This document shows, in pieces, positions 1 through 8,738 of a stretch of DNA of 64,000 nucleotides. Position 1 is the stretch's first letter. Each line of letters starts with the position of its first letter. Location of the stretch: the NCBI RefSeq assembly GCF_042649585.1, contig NZ_JBHRZM010000002.1, positions 248,001 through 312,000 on the forward strand. Reading direction: 5' to 3'. This stretch comes from Helicobacter_F equorum. GTDB lineage: Bacteria; Campylobacterota; Campylobacteria; Campylobacterales; Helicobacteraceae. The notes beneath the pieces are model-generated. The model did no database searches, was not told the DNA's origin, and worked only from the letters and a program-made list of their open reading frames with translations. Made by a program: the position numbers and the translations under genes.

Positions 1-518
1 ATAAATAAGACTCCCAGAAGTAAAAAGTGTGGTATGAGTAAAATCTTCATATGCCCAATAACATCCAGTGTGGCTTTGTGCATTTGGGACTGCGATAAAT
101 AATTTCCCGTTATCAGTAAGACAGTGTTTTTTGAAATGAGTAAGTATAGGAATTATCATATCTTTAGGAATATGTTCCAAACAATGTGTGCTGATAATGA
201 GGTCGAATTTTTGTGTAGGAAAAAATTCTAAGATATTTTCTACTACTTTTGCATCTATGCCTCGGGATAAACAATATTCTATAGCTTTTGGATTAATATC
301 AATACCAAATACACTGAACTTGCCCCCCCCCCATCTCTATAGGGTTTTGAAGAAAAAGATTGATGTTTCAGTGCATAGAGAGTTTGTCCAAAACCACAAC
401 CAAAATCTAAGATTCTTGATCCTGAATCTAACTCTTCGATAACCTCCTCAAAATATGATGGAAGTTTATAATCCATATAAAACTCACTATCGATATTTCT
501 TGCTTCAAAATATTCCAT
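1..518 (-). CDS. SAM-dependent methyltransferase, phase-variable, frame broken at a G10 tract (OFF); 3' end outside window
   Basis: Class I SAM-dependent methyltransferase. The first frame carries the SAM-binding glycine motif LDFGCGFG near residue 40 and stops after 79 codons. Beyond the G tract another frame continues the same fold: GIDINPKA (acidic end of strand 2), FDLIISTHCLEHIP (motif post II) and a KLFIAVPNAQSH-like strand, still open at the window edge. With 10 G the two halves are out of frame; 8 or 11 G would join them. A good AAAGGAGAT site precedes the ATG. The tract lies in what looks like a 13-residue insertion (SSKPYRDGGGG) between motif I and motif II. The substrate is unknown; a glycan or lipid target is inference from the family. 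Confidence 0.8.
323..332. repeat. Homopolymeric C10 (G10 on the coding strand) contingency tract
   Basis: Ten consecutive C on the + strand, inside the minus-strand methyltransferase. Long G/C runs are very rare in this AT-rich sequence, and slipped-strand changes of one base would alter the frame, so this is a typical phase-variation tract. Confidence 0.9.
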
Positions 519-552
519 AGTATCTCCTTTGTTTATAGTTTAGTGAATCAAT

Positions 553-1227
553 TTAGCTAAAAAGTCTTGAGCCTATACGCACGAGGTTTGCACCACATGC
601 TATAGCGATCTCAAAATCCTCACTCATGCCCATAGAAAGGGTTTTTGCCCCCATATTTTGGAGCGAATCAAACACATCTTTAGCAAGCACAAAACTCTTT
701 TCTATAGCCCTATAATCTGTGCTATGTACCCCAATACTCATCACCCCTTCTAACTTGATATTAGGGCATTGTGCTAGAATCTCTAAATATGTTTCTTTGG
801 CTTGTGTTGGTGATACGCCACTTTTGGTAGATTCAAAAGATGTATTGAGTTGCAATAAAGCACGCATTACCTTACTTTTGGCTTCTAATCGTTTTTGTAA
901 TGCCACGGCAAGTTTTAGAGAATCTAGTGAATGCAATAAAGTAGGATTAAGATCAATAAGTGTGTTAATTTTGTTTTCTTGCAAAGTGCCTATCATATGC
1001 CATTGTAGCGGTAGAGATTCTAAAATATGTATTTTTTGCTTAAGGTCTTGGACTTTGTTTTCACCAAACGCCCTTTGTCCACATTCATGTAAAAGCGTAA
1101 TTTGCTCTGTTGTGGCATATTTGCTCACTGCCAAAAGCGACACAATATGATGAGGATTGTAAGCTAAGCGTGCGCGTTCAATTTTGCGTATGACAAGATC
1201 AAGGTTGCGTATATAAGATGCATGCAT
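553..1227 (-). CDS. YggS/PROSC-family pyridoxal phosphate homeostasis protein
   Basis: A 224-residue PLP-binding protein of the YggS/PLPBP family, which buffers PLP in the cytoplasm and has no established catalytic reaction. The PLP lysine is K36 in AVSKYATTEQ. The family blocks FGENKVQDL, WHMIGTLQENK and the C-terminal MGMSEDFEIAIACGANLVRIGSRLF (split here by position, about residues 199-223) are all present, and the length is usual. It lies 34 bases upstream of the phase-variable methyltransferase on the same strand, so the two could share a transcript. Confidence 0.92.
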   Translation of the reverse strand: MHASYIRNLDLVIRKIERARLAYNPHHIVSLLAVSKYATTEQITLLHECGQRAFGENKVQDLKQKIHILESLPLQWHMIGTLQENKINTLIDLNPTLLHSLDSLKLAVALQKRLEAKSKVMRALLQLNTSFESTKSGVSPTQAKETYLEILAQCPNIKLEGVMSIGVHSTDYRAIEKSFVLAKDVFDSLQNMGAKTLSMGMSEDFEIAIACGANLVRIGSRLFS

Positions 1228-1320
1228 AAATTCCCTTTAGATTTTGTAGTGTAGCGTTAATTATAAGATATTGTGCCTTAGATTTTGATTTTATGGGTAT
1301 TTAAAGTTATAATGCACATT

Positions 1321-2028
1321 ATGAAATACAATATGTTTTTTATTCTTAGTGCTTTTGTTTTTTTGTGCGAGGTTCTTTTTGGTGCACGCCCTATGAATAC
1401 TGATGATGCTCGTGTCGTCGCGCCAAAAAGTTGCCAAATAGAAAGCTGGACAAAATTTGGAGGGGGTCATGAGCTATGGGCACTTCCTGCGTGCAATTTT
1501 TTGTTTGATACCGAAATGACGCTTGGTGGAAATTTGACTTATCAAGATTCTTCACATACTGGTCCTTATGGTGCGTATCAAGGTGTTGCTGTTTTTGCTT
1601 TCAAAAAAATCTTTTATGATTTAGAGCGTGATGGATTTAGCTATGGGCTTAGCGTTGGCAATGCGCGTTTAGGACGATTTTTAAACCATAATGATACTTT
1701 TTATACATATGCACTTTTTAGTAAAGCATTTTTTGCTAATCAACTTTTTTTGCATACAAATCTAGGCTACAAAGCCACAAAAATCCACAACCTCTATACC
1801 CTTGGCGTTGGTTTTGAATACGATATGAATGAATATATTTGGCTTATGGCAGAGGGATTTAAAGAGCAATTAACACCTGCAATGTATCAAGTAGGTGTGA
1901 GAATCTGGCTTAAACGCGATATGGTGCAAATAGATTGCACATATGGTAATGTTTTTTATCAACCTTTTGGGAAAAATATGGCGTTTGGAACTATTGGCAT
2001 ACGACTTTTGAGCGAAAAACTCTTTTAA
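1321..2028 (+). CDS. Predicted outer-membrane protein, function unknown
   Basis: A 235-residue protein with a signal peptide (MKYNMFFILSAFVFLCEVLFG, cleavage near residue 21), followed by ARPMNTDDARVV, which resembles the start of a conserved family of exported beta-rich proteins. The rest alternates aromatic and glycine residues as in a beta-barrel and ends in a Phe, typical of outer-membrane proteins. The ATG at 1321 starts cleanly at the signal peptide; an in-frame TTG at 1285 would add 12 residues before it and is less likely. No strong ribosome-binding site is seen. It precedes asd by 72 bases, with a promoter between them. Its function is not known to me. Confidence 0.7.
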   Translation: MKYNMFFILSAFVFLCEVLFGARPMNTDDARVVAPKSCQIESWTKFGGGHELWALPACNFLFDTEMTLGGNLTYQDSSHTGPYGAYQGVAVFAFKKIFYDLERDGFSYGLSVGNARLGRFLNHNDTFYTYALFSKAFFANQLFLHTNLGYKATKIHNLYTLGVGFEYDMNEYIWLMAEGFKEQLTPAMYQVGVRIWLKRDMVQIDCTYGNVFYQPFGKNMAFGTIGIRLLSEKLF

Positions 2029-2046
2029 GATTTTAAGGAATTGTTG

Positions 2047-2052
2047 TATAAT
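2047..2052 (+). promoter_or_regulatory. Probable -10 box for asd-hemE
   Basis: TATAAT preceded by TG-like sequence in the gap between the upstream gene and asd, 48 bases before the asd ATG. No recognisable -35 box, as is usual in epsilonproteobacteria. Confidence 0.5.
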
Positions 2053-2100
2053 CCGAAGTTTTTGGTTTAGAATCCTAAATTCATCTTTGGAGTAGCTATA

Positions 2101-3120
2101 ATGAAACAATATAATATAGGAATCGTCGGTGCGAGTGGTGCTGTCGGTGAAGAATTAGCATTAGTCTTAGAAGAGCAAAATTTTCCTGTAGGCAAGTTTG
2201 TGCCACTTGCAAGTGCGCGTAGTGCAGGGGAGAGCGTCTCATTTAGAGACAAAGAGTATGAAATCTTAGAAACCACTGATGAAGTGTTTGCAAAAGAAGA
2301 AATTGAGATTGTATTTTTTTCTGCTGGTGGGAGTGTGAGCGCAAGATATGCACCTAGTGCGGTTAAAGCCGGTGCATTGGTTATTGATAATACAAGTCAT
2401 TTTAGAATGGATACGGATGTGCCACTTGTTGTTCCAGAAGTCAATCCAGAGGATATAGCGTTATATAAAAAGCGTGGTATCATCGCAAATCCGAATTGTT
2501 CGACAATCCAAATGGTACATATTCTTGCACCACTACATAGAGCATTTGGTATCGATCGTGTCGATGTAAGCACGTATCAAGCAGTTTCAGGAGCGGGTAA
2601 AAGAGGCATAGAAGAGCTTTTTACACAAATGCGTCAGATTTTAAATTTTGATATTCAATCTTGTGAAGCAGAGGTTTTTGCACATCGTATCGCACTCAAC
2701 GCAATTCCACATATTGATGTCTTTTTGGATAATGATTACACCAAAGAAGAAATGAAAATGATCAATGAAACAAATAAAATCTTGCATACAACCCTACCTA
2801 TAAGTGCGACTTGTGTGCGTGTGCCAGTGCTAAGAAGTCATAGCGAGAGTATTACAATCCGCTTTGAAAATGCTATAGATAGCATAAAAGCTAGAGAAGT
2901 GCTAAAAAATGCTCCAAATGTTGTGCTAATCGATGATGTCAAGAATAATCAATATCCTATGCCACTTACCGCTACAGAGACAGATCAAACTTATGTCGGA
3001 CGCATACGCATAGATAACTTTGATCCAAAAATCTTGCATTTATGGTGTGTAGCAGATCAACTTCGTGTGGGTGCAGCAACAAATGCTGTGCGTATTGCCC
3101 AAAAATGGATTGAGCTATGA
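2101..3120 (+). CDS. asd: Aspartate-semialdehyde dehydrogenase
   Basis: Reduces aspartyl phosphate to aspartate semialdehyde with NADPH, the branch point to lysine, diaminopimelate, methionine and threonine. The 339 residues are the usual length. The N-terminal nucleotide site reads GIVGASGAVGEE, the catalytic cysteine is C133 in NPNCSTIQM, and the SGAGKRG and RVPVLRSHSE blocks of the bacterial enzyme are present. The stop overlaps the hemE start by 4 bases (ATGA), so the two genes are translationally coupled. Confidence 0.96.
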   Translation: MKQYNIGIVGASGAVGEELALVLEEQNFPVGKFVPLASARSAGESVSFRDKEYEILETTDEVFAKEEIEIVFFSAGGSVSARYAPSAVKAGALVIDNTSHFRMDTDVPLVVPEVNPEDIALYKKRGIIANPNCSTIQMVHILAPLHRAFGIDRVDVSTYQAVSGAGKRGIEELFTQMRQILNFDIQSCEAEVFAHRIALNAIPHIDVFLDNDYTKEEMKMINETNKILHTTLPISATCVRVPVLRSHSESITIRFENAIDSIKAREVLKNAPNVVLIDDVKNNQYPMPLTATETDQTYVGRIRIDNFDPKILHLWCVADQLRVGAATNAVRIAQKWIEL

Positions 3121-4139
3121 TTTTTGTCGATGCGTGTTTTAGGAAACCTACGCCATACACACCGATATGGCTAATGAGACAAGCAGGGCGATATTTAACC
3201 GAATACAAAGCTACACGTGCAGAGGCTGGAAGCTTTTTGGATTTGTGTAAAAATGTGGAGCTTGCTACTGAAGTTACGCTTCAGCCTGTAGAAATCTTGG
3301 ATGTTGATGCAGCAATTTTATTTAGTGATATTTTGGTAGTGCCACTTGAGATGGGTTTGGATCTTGAATTTGTCGCTGGAGAGGGACCAAAATTTAAGCA
3401 AACAATTACAACACAAAATGATGTAGATTCTCTTAAGAGTGGTGCATTCAAGAATCTAGAATATGTGTATGATACATTGAGTATACTACGCCAAAAGCTT
3501 CCCAAAGATAAGGCATTGATAGGGTTTTGTGGATCTCCTTGGACACTTGCTACATATATGATAGAAGGCGAGGGGAGCAAGACATATACAAAAAGCAAAA
3601 AAATGCTTTATAGTAATCCGACACTCTTGCATAGCTTATTAAGCAAAATTAGTGATGAGCTAAAGGGTTATCTTGCACGACAAATAGAATCTGGTGCGAA
3701 TGCTGTGCAAATTTTTGATAGTTGGGCTGGGGCACTTGAGTGTAGTGCGTATTTTGAATTTAGTTGGCGTTATATGCAAGATATTGCACAATTTTTAAAA
3801 AATAAATATCCACATATCCCTGTGATGCTTTTCCCTAAAGGTATTGCAGGATTTTTGGATCATATTGATGGAGTATTTGATGTGTTTGGTGTGGATTGGA
3901 GCACTCCTATGGAATTAGCCAAACAAAAACTCGGACACAAATATGTTTTGCAGGGTAATCTCGAACCTGCGAGACTATATGATAGAGATTCTATGATAGA
4001 TGGCGTGGAGGCGATATTACGCGTTATGGGAAAAAAAAGCGGACATATATTTAACCTTGGACATGGTATGCTACCAGACTTACCACGCCAAAATGCCATA
4101 GATTTAATACAAATTGTAAGAGAGCACACAAAGCGCTAA
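3117..4139 (+). CDS. hemE: Uroporphyrinogen decarboxylase
   Basis: Decarboxylates the four acetate side chains of uroporphyrinogen III to give coproporphyrinogen III in haem synthesis. It has 340 residues, a normal length. The N-terminal active-site loop WLMRQAGRYL (arginines R21 and R25), the FSDILVVP block with the catalytic aspartate, GFCGSPWTLATYM and the C-terminal FNLGHGMLP are all visible. It starts inside the asd stop codon (4-base overlap), which pairs haem with amino-acid synthesis in one transcript. Confidence 0.96.
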   Translation: MIFVDACFRKPTPYTPIWLMRQAGRYLTEYKATRAEAGSFLDLCKNVELATEVTLQPVEILDVDAAILFSDILVVPLEMGLDLEFVAGEGPKFKQTITTQNDVDSLKSGAFKNLEYVYDTLSILRQKLPKDKALIGFCGSPWTLATYMIEGEGSKTYTKSKKMLYSNPTLLHSLLSKISDELKGYLARQIESGANAVQIFDSWAGALECSAYFEFSWRYMQDIAQFLKNKYPHIPVMLFPKGIAGFLDHIDGVFDVFGVDWSTPMELAKQKLGHKYVLQGNLEPARLYDRDSMIDGVEAILRVMGKKSGHIFNLGHGMLPDLPRQNAIDLIQIVREHTKR

Positions 4140-4259
4140 TAGCGTGGCAATCAGCAAGGTTTTTTATATCTCTTGTTGTGTTGTATGATGGGTGTTTTAT
4201 CTGCATAGCTTGTTGTAGGCATATCAAAAATTTGTGAGATTTTATGTGCCAATTTTTGA

Positions 4260-4265
4260 TATAAT
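4260..4265 (+). promoter_or_regulatory. Probable -10 box of the tmRNA gene
   Basis: TGATATAAT-type element (TATAAT at 4260-4265), 21 bases before the mature 5' end of tmRNA, suggesting a short 5' leader removed by processing. Confidence 0.55.
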
Positions 4266-4286
4266 GCCTACCTTGCTACTTATTAT

Positions 4287-4655
4287 GGGGTTGAAAAGGA
4301 ATTCGACAGGAAGTGTAGAATCTAAGTGCATGTGAGCCGGTAAGCTCTAAAACTGCCAAATAACAATAAACGCAAACAATACAAATTACGCTCCAGCTTA
4401 CGCAAAAGTAGCGTAAGTCTTATTTCCTTTTTGGGAGCCGACATTTCTAAGAGTTCTAGCCTTTTAGATTCTGTCGTCATTATGCTAGATGCTTGCTAGA
4501 TATGTCTTGGTTTAGCAAAAAGACAAAGAGGCTGCTTGTCATGTAGAGTTTGGGGGTTTTCTCTTGGGACAAAAAGATAAAAATCCTATCTAAACATGTA
4601 GAGTCTTAGTGGAAATGCTTTTTGGACTGGGGTTCGATTCCCCACAACTCCACCA
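4287..4655 (+). ncRNA. ssrA: Transfer-messenger RNA (tmRNA)
   Basis: Rescues stalled ribosomes and tags the unfinished protein. The 5' end GGGGTTG pairs with CAACTCC just before the encoded ACCA end, giving a tRNA-like acceptor stem, and the T-arm sequence GGTTCGATTCC is at 4631-4641. The tag frame runs from 4372 to the TAA at 4414-4416 and encodes ANNTNYAPAYAKVA, close to the H. pylori tag as I recall it. One-piece form, 369 nucleotides. Two AGAATCT/AGATTCT heptamers lie inside the RNA. Confidence 0.96.
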
Positions 4656-5214
4656 TAGTACGCACTTTTCTCATTTTTTCTTCTTTTTTATAAATCCTAT
4701 AATATCGATATACAGGCATTTTTAAGGGCTATAATCGTATATTTTTTATCGATTTTAGATGGTGTCCAAAATTTAGTATAAAATATAAATGTATAAAAAT
4801 ATTCTCTATTTTTAGGTCTATAAAGCCCTATAAATAGGTGTAAAATGCTATAATTGCATTTTGAAGCAAAACAAAATGTTTTAATAATCTTTTAATAATC
4901 ATCTACGAACCGGGACTCAAAATTTTATTAAAAGAAAATGCCATTATATATCGTTATAATCGATATTTTATGAGTGTCGCTTTGGGTTTATTTTTTAAAT
5001 TTTTATTAAGGTTTTTTGCATAGAAAACTTAAATGTATTGCCTTTCTTTTTTAATGCTGTGAGATTGTTATGTCTCAAACTACCGCTTAGTGATATCTTC
5101 ACTATAACTTCCTTGTGGTGAAAGTCTTTATTGTTTTGTATGGTTTAAGAGAAAGATCGTTCTTATACAAAAGAAATTCCTTTTCCTCCTTACTTCCCTG
5201 TCTAATGCTTTACT
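4656..5214. other. 559-base AT-rich gap downstream of tmRNA
   Basis: No recognised gene. It holds several TATAAT-like elements (4849-4854 and 4955-4960 on +, about 4944-4949 on -), a dyad ATATCG-N7-CGATAT at 4948-4966, repeated ATCGAT hexamers, and two tiny + strand frames: 4938-4973 (11 residues) and 4970-5023 (MSVALGLFFKFLLRFFA), overlapping by ATGA. None has a clear ribosome-binding site. Whether any is transcribed is unknown. Confidence 0.4.
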
Positions 5215-5654
5215 TCAAATCTCTACAATCAAGGCAATTAATCCAGTATTAAGAGCTAACCAAGTTCGGTTATCCAACAAATGGATTTCTTTGCAAGTTG
5301 GGTATATTGCATTGTTTCTTAATAGTTTTCCCCATTTGCCTATATAAGGACTATCCTTGCTTCTCTTGCAAGAAGGATAGGAGAGATGACTTCCATAGCT
5401 ATGCCCATCCATTTAATACTTAAATCTTTAAAAACACTAGCAATAAAGAATCCTATAAGTAATATACAAGGCACAATAATAAAAAAGAATACAAACCACA
5501 TTATAGAGATTCCAAAGAAATATATTCTGTAATACGCCCTTTTTGAATACATTTGCCATAAAAGTCTAGCATATCCAAATACTGCATTATGTGACTTTTC
5601 TTTGTGTATTAGATTGCATAATGAGACTAAATAAGAGTTAGAGAATCTCTCCAT
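5215..5654 (-). pseudogene. Probable broken membrane-protein gene, unknown function
   Basis: The first part (5340-5654) encodes about 104 residues with one strong hydrophobic segment (IMWFVFFFIIVPCILLIGFF). It stops soon after ISPILLA. An overlapping frame then reads SKDSPYIGKWGKLL and ends in a second hydrophobic stretch (TGLIALIVEI) at 5215, so the two look like parts of one gene split by a frameshift near 5340-5375. The ATG at 5654 lacks a good ribosome-binding site; a TTG lies at 5666. It lies just downstream of ligA on the same strand. I recognise no family. A genuine short 104-residue protein is the alternative. Confidence 0.35.
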
Positions 5655-5678
5655 ATAAACCGACAATATCTAAGCTCA

Positions 5679-7652
5679 TTACAGAGAATCTATATATGCC
5701 CTTAAATCTTTTTCGTTAAGGATTTTTATACCGAGATTCTGTGCTTTTGTGAGTTTGCTACCAGCATTTTCTCCACATAACAAAAAATCTGTTTTGCTAC
5801 TCACCGATGAGCTTATCTTAGCACCCAAACTTTCCAAAATTTCCACAAAATGCTCTCTTGGGGCAGAGAGTGTGCCTGTAATCACCACACTTTTATTAGC
5901 AAATATAGAAACTTTAGCAACATTCACATCCGACACCTTAGGTTTTATGATTTGCAACATTGTGGCTATAAGCTCTGCATTCGCGTGATTAAATTCGCAT
6001 AATGATTTTGCCATCTCTTCACCAAAGCCATCTATTTGCATGATTTCTGTTTCATGGGCACCAAAAACTCCAAGTCCAAAATGTTTGGCAAGTTTTTTAC
6101 TCGCACCCTCACCAATATGCTCGATTCCAAATGCATTCACCAATCGCCAAAGATCTATACCATAAGTATTATGAATGCTTTGCAAAAGGTTTTGGGCGCG
6201 TTTTTGTTTCCAACCAGGAAGTGCAAGCAATTCTTCTTCTTTGAGTGTATAGAGATCTAAAATCCCACATATCAAGCCCTTATCAAAAAGCTCATATACA
6301 ATTTTTTCTCCCAAACCATCGATATTAAGCGCTTTTTTTGATGCAAAATGCACAATAGATTCTTTAACGCGTGCGGGGCAATTAAGGTTTTGACACTTGA
6401 TAAGGATTTCTTCGATTAATAATTCTTCCCCACATTCTGGGCAAATAGTAGGTGGGGTTATTTTGGTTTGTGAGCCATCGCGTAATGTATGAATGGAAGA
6501 AATAATTTTTGGTATCACATCTCCACTACGGATTATTACCACTCTATCACCGATACGAATATCCTTTTTGGCAATTTCGCCAAAATTATGAAGTGTCGCA
6601 CGAGCAATCATCGCACCCTCAATTTCCACAGGCTCTAGCTCTGCTACAGGTGTGATAACGCCTGTGCGTCCGACTTGAAACACAATGTCTTTAACAATAG
6701 AAGTTTTTTCTACCGCCGGAAATTTATATGCACACGCAAAACGCGGAGATTTGATTGTCCAACCAAGTTGCTCTTGAATCTCAAATTCATCAATCATTAT
6801 GACCATACCATCAAGCATAAGTGGGTAGGATTCGCGGAAATTTAAGAGGGTTTGATACGCATGTATAATACCCGCTTTGTCTGTGCAATGCACCAAAAAT
6901 GGCATGGGCATAAAACCAAAAGATTCTAAGGATTTAAGAGTTTCATAAAAACTTTGTGGTTGTGTGTGGATAGCACCCACACCCCATGGCATAAAACGCA
7001 AAGGGCGCTTAGCCGTAATCTTAGAATCTAATTGTCTTAGACTACCTGCTGCGGCGTTGCGTGGGTTTGCAAAAAGCGGAATATTCTCTGCAAGTCTTTG
7101 GGCATTAAGAGATTCAAAATCATCTTTGGAAATTAGCACTTCTCCGCGAATTTCTATTTGTTCTTTATAAGGAATTTGAAGTGGGATAGAAAATATCGTT
7201 TTTGCATTTTGTGTTACAAGCTCGCCCTCTATCCCGTTGCCACGAGTAGTAGCGCTTTGTAACAAACCATTTTCATACAAGAGATTCAGTGAAGCTCCAT
7301 CAAATTTTGGCGAACATGTAAAGGTAGCGTGTGGATTGCTTTTGTGGATTCTGTGTAGCCATTCTTCTAGCTCATCATCAATAAAAATATCATCAAGACT
7401 CCACATACGCTTACGATGCGTATTCTTGCTAAACTCACTTAATGGGACATCACCTACACGTTGTGTTGGTGAGTTTGGAGATATAGAATCTGGATTGGCG
7501 TCCTCATAGACTTTGAGTTTATGATATAGTGTATCATACTCTGCATCACTTGCGATAGGAGAATCTAAAACATAATAATAATGAGCCATTTTATTGAGTG
7601 TATCAATAGCTTGATGATAGTTTTTGGAATCTATAGAATCTAAACTCTGCAA
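5679..7652 (-). CDS. ligA: NAD-dependent DNA ligase LigA
   Basis: Seals nicks in replication and repair using NAD. The 657 residues show the standard order: the N-terminal Ia domain (HYYYVLDSPIASDAEYD near residue 25), the adenylation lysine K116 in SPKFDG, the OB fold, a four-cysteine zinc finger (CPEC and CQNLNC near residues 405-430), helix-hairpin-helix repeats (GLGEKI, ALPGW, GIEHIGEG) and a C-terminal BRCT domain (VVITGTLSAPREHF to the end). Complete and of usual length. Confidence 0.97.
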   Translation of the reverse strand: MQSLDSIDSKNYHQAIDTLNKMAHYYYVLDSPIASDAEYDTLYHKLKVYEDANPDSISPNSPTQRVGDVPLSEFSKNTHRKRMWSLDDIFIDDELEEWLHRIHKSNPHATFTCSPKFDGASLNLLYENGLLQSATTRGNGIEGELVTQNAKTIFSIPLQIPYKEQIEIRGEVLISKDDFESLNAQRLAENIPLFANPRNAAAGSLRQLDSKITAKRPLRFMPWGVGAIHTQPQSFYETLKSLESFGFMPMPFLVHCTDKAGIIHAYQTLLNFRESYPLMLDGMVIMIDEFEIQEQLGWTIKSPRFACAYKFPAVEKTSIVKDIVFQVGRTGVITPVAELEPVEIEGAMIARATLHNFGEIAKKDIRIGDRVVIIRSGDVIPKIISSIHTLRDGSQTKITPPTICPECGEELLIEEILIKCQNLNCPARVKESIVHFASKKALNIDGLGEKIVYELFDKGLICGILDLYTLKEEELLALPGWKQKRAQNLLQSIHNTYGIDLWRLVNAFGIEHIGEGASKKLAKHFGLGVFGAHETEIMQIDGFGEEMAKSLCEFNHANAELIATMLQIIKPKVSDVNVAKVSIFANKSVVITGTLSAPREHFVEILESLGAKISSSVSSKTDFLLCGENAGSKLTKAQNLGIKILNEKDLRAYIDSL

Positions 7653-7762
7653 GATAAGTCCTTTTTGTGATTTTTAAGCTATTTTTGGTAGAATTATACA
7701 CGATTTCACACTTCTTTTCTTAAAGATTTATATGCTAGATAAATACGCTTAGGGAGATTGTC

Positions 7763-8713
7763 TTGATAGAAAATATTGACAAAACCACGACTTTACACCT
7801 CAAAAATGAGGCGCAGTTTTTATGTTTCACTTTGGAAGAGGAGCAAGAGGGATTGACACAACTCTATGCGATGAATGTCTTTAAGGTTCGTGAGATTATT
7901 TACTATAATGATGTCATTACAGAAACAGAAGGAGATAATACCGGTGTTTTGTTAGGATTTCTCACTGTACGCGATGAAACAATTCCGCTTGTAGATATGC
8001 GACGATGGATTCATTACAATCCTTCGGATCCTTATGAGGATCTCACACAATATTCCGTGCAAACCGATAGGTGCCTTGTGGTGATCTGCGATTTTTCAAA
8101 TTACACGGTGGGACTTAAGATTCGCAATGTTAAGCGTATTATTCAAAAGAGCTGGAATAAAGTCAATATAGGAAGTGAATATGGAATTGATGGAAATTCT
8201 AAAGTTACAGCTACAACCAAGTATGATAATGGCGAGGTAGTGCAGATCCTCGATGTAGAAAGAATGGTGGTTGATGCGTTTCCTATGCAAGGTTCTGTAA
8301 ATGAGCTTGATTTAGAGAGTATAGGACCCATTATGAGTAATCGTATAGTGCTTTTAGCAGAGGATTCTAAGACTGCAGCAAAAAATCTCCAACACATCAT
8401 AGAAAAGCTTGAATTACAATATTTTACATTCCCAAATGGCAAGAGCTTACTAGATTATCTCAATAATGCTGGTGTGGTAAAAATGGTAGGAGCAATCATT
8501 ACGGACATAGAAATGCCTGTTATTTCGGGATTTGAAGTATTGAAACGTGTCAAAGAAAATCCTGAAACTGCACATATTCCTGTGATTATCAATTCTTCTA
8601 TGAGTTCGGATTCTAATAGACAAATGGCAGAAACACTTAAGGCTGATGCGTTTATTACAAAATCTAATCCTATTGAGATAGAACAAGCTCTCAAACGATT
8701 TCTTAAAAGCTAA
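7763..8713 (+). CDS. cheV: Chemotaxis coupling protein CheV (CheW domain plus receiver)
   Basis: Links chemoreceptors to the CheA kinase and may act as a phosphate sink. Residues 1-170 form a CheW domain (VRDETIPLVDMRRW). Residues 192-316 form a receiver with the acidic pair in LLAEDSK, the phosphorylatable aspartate in ITDIEMP and the conserved lysine in ITKSNP. The start is a TTG at 7763, chosen because AGGGAGA at 7751-7757 sits at the right distance and no ATG fits. It ends 25 bases before aspS, which may be co-transcribed. Helicobacters usually carry several CheV proteins; which one this is cannot be told here. Confidence 0.93.
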   Translation: MIENIDKTTTLHLKNEAQFLCFTLEEEQEGLTQLYAMNVFKVREIIYYNDVITETEGDNTGVLLGFLTVRDETIPLVDMRRWIHYNPSDPYEDLTQYSVQTDRCLVVICDFSNYTVGLKIRNVKRIIQKSWNKVNIGSEYGIDGNSKVTATTKYDNGEVVQILDVERMVVDAFPMQGSVNELDLESIGPIMSNRIVLLAEDSKTAAKNLQHIIEKLELQYFTFPNGKSLLDYLNNAGVVKMVGAIITDIEMPVISGFEVLKRVKENPETAHIPVIINSSMSSDSNRQMAETLKADAFITKSNPIEIEQALKRFLKS

Positions 8714-8738
8714 ACTTATTCTTTAAGGAAATAAACTT

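Noticed and set aside
188..442. A + strand frame over the phase-variable methyltransferase
   Set aside because: It is the mirror of the methyltransferase coding strand, without a start signal or known motif.
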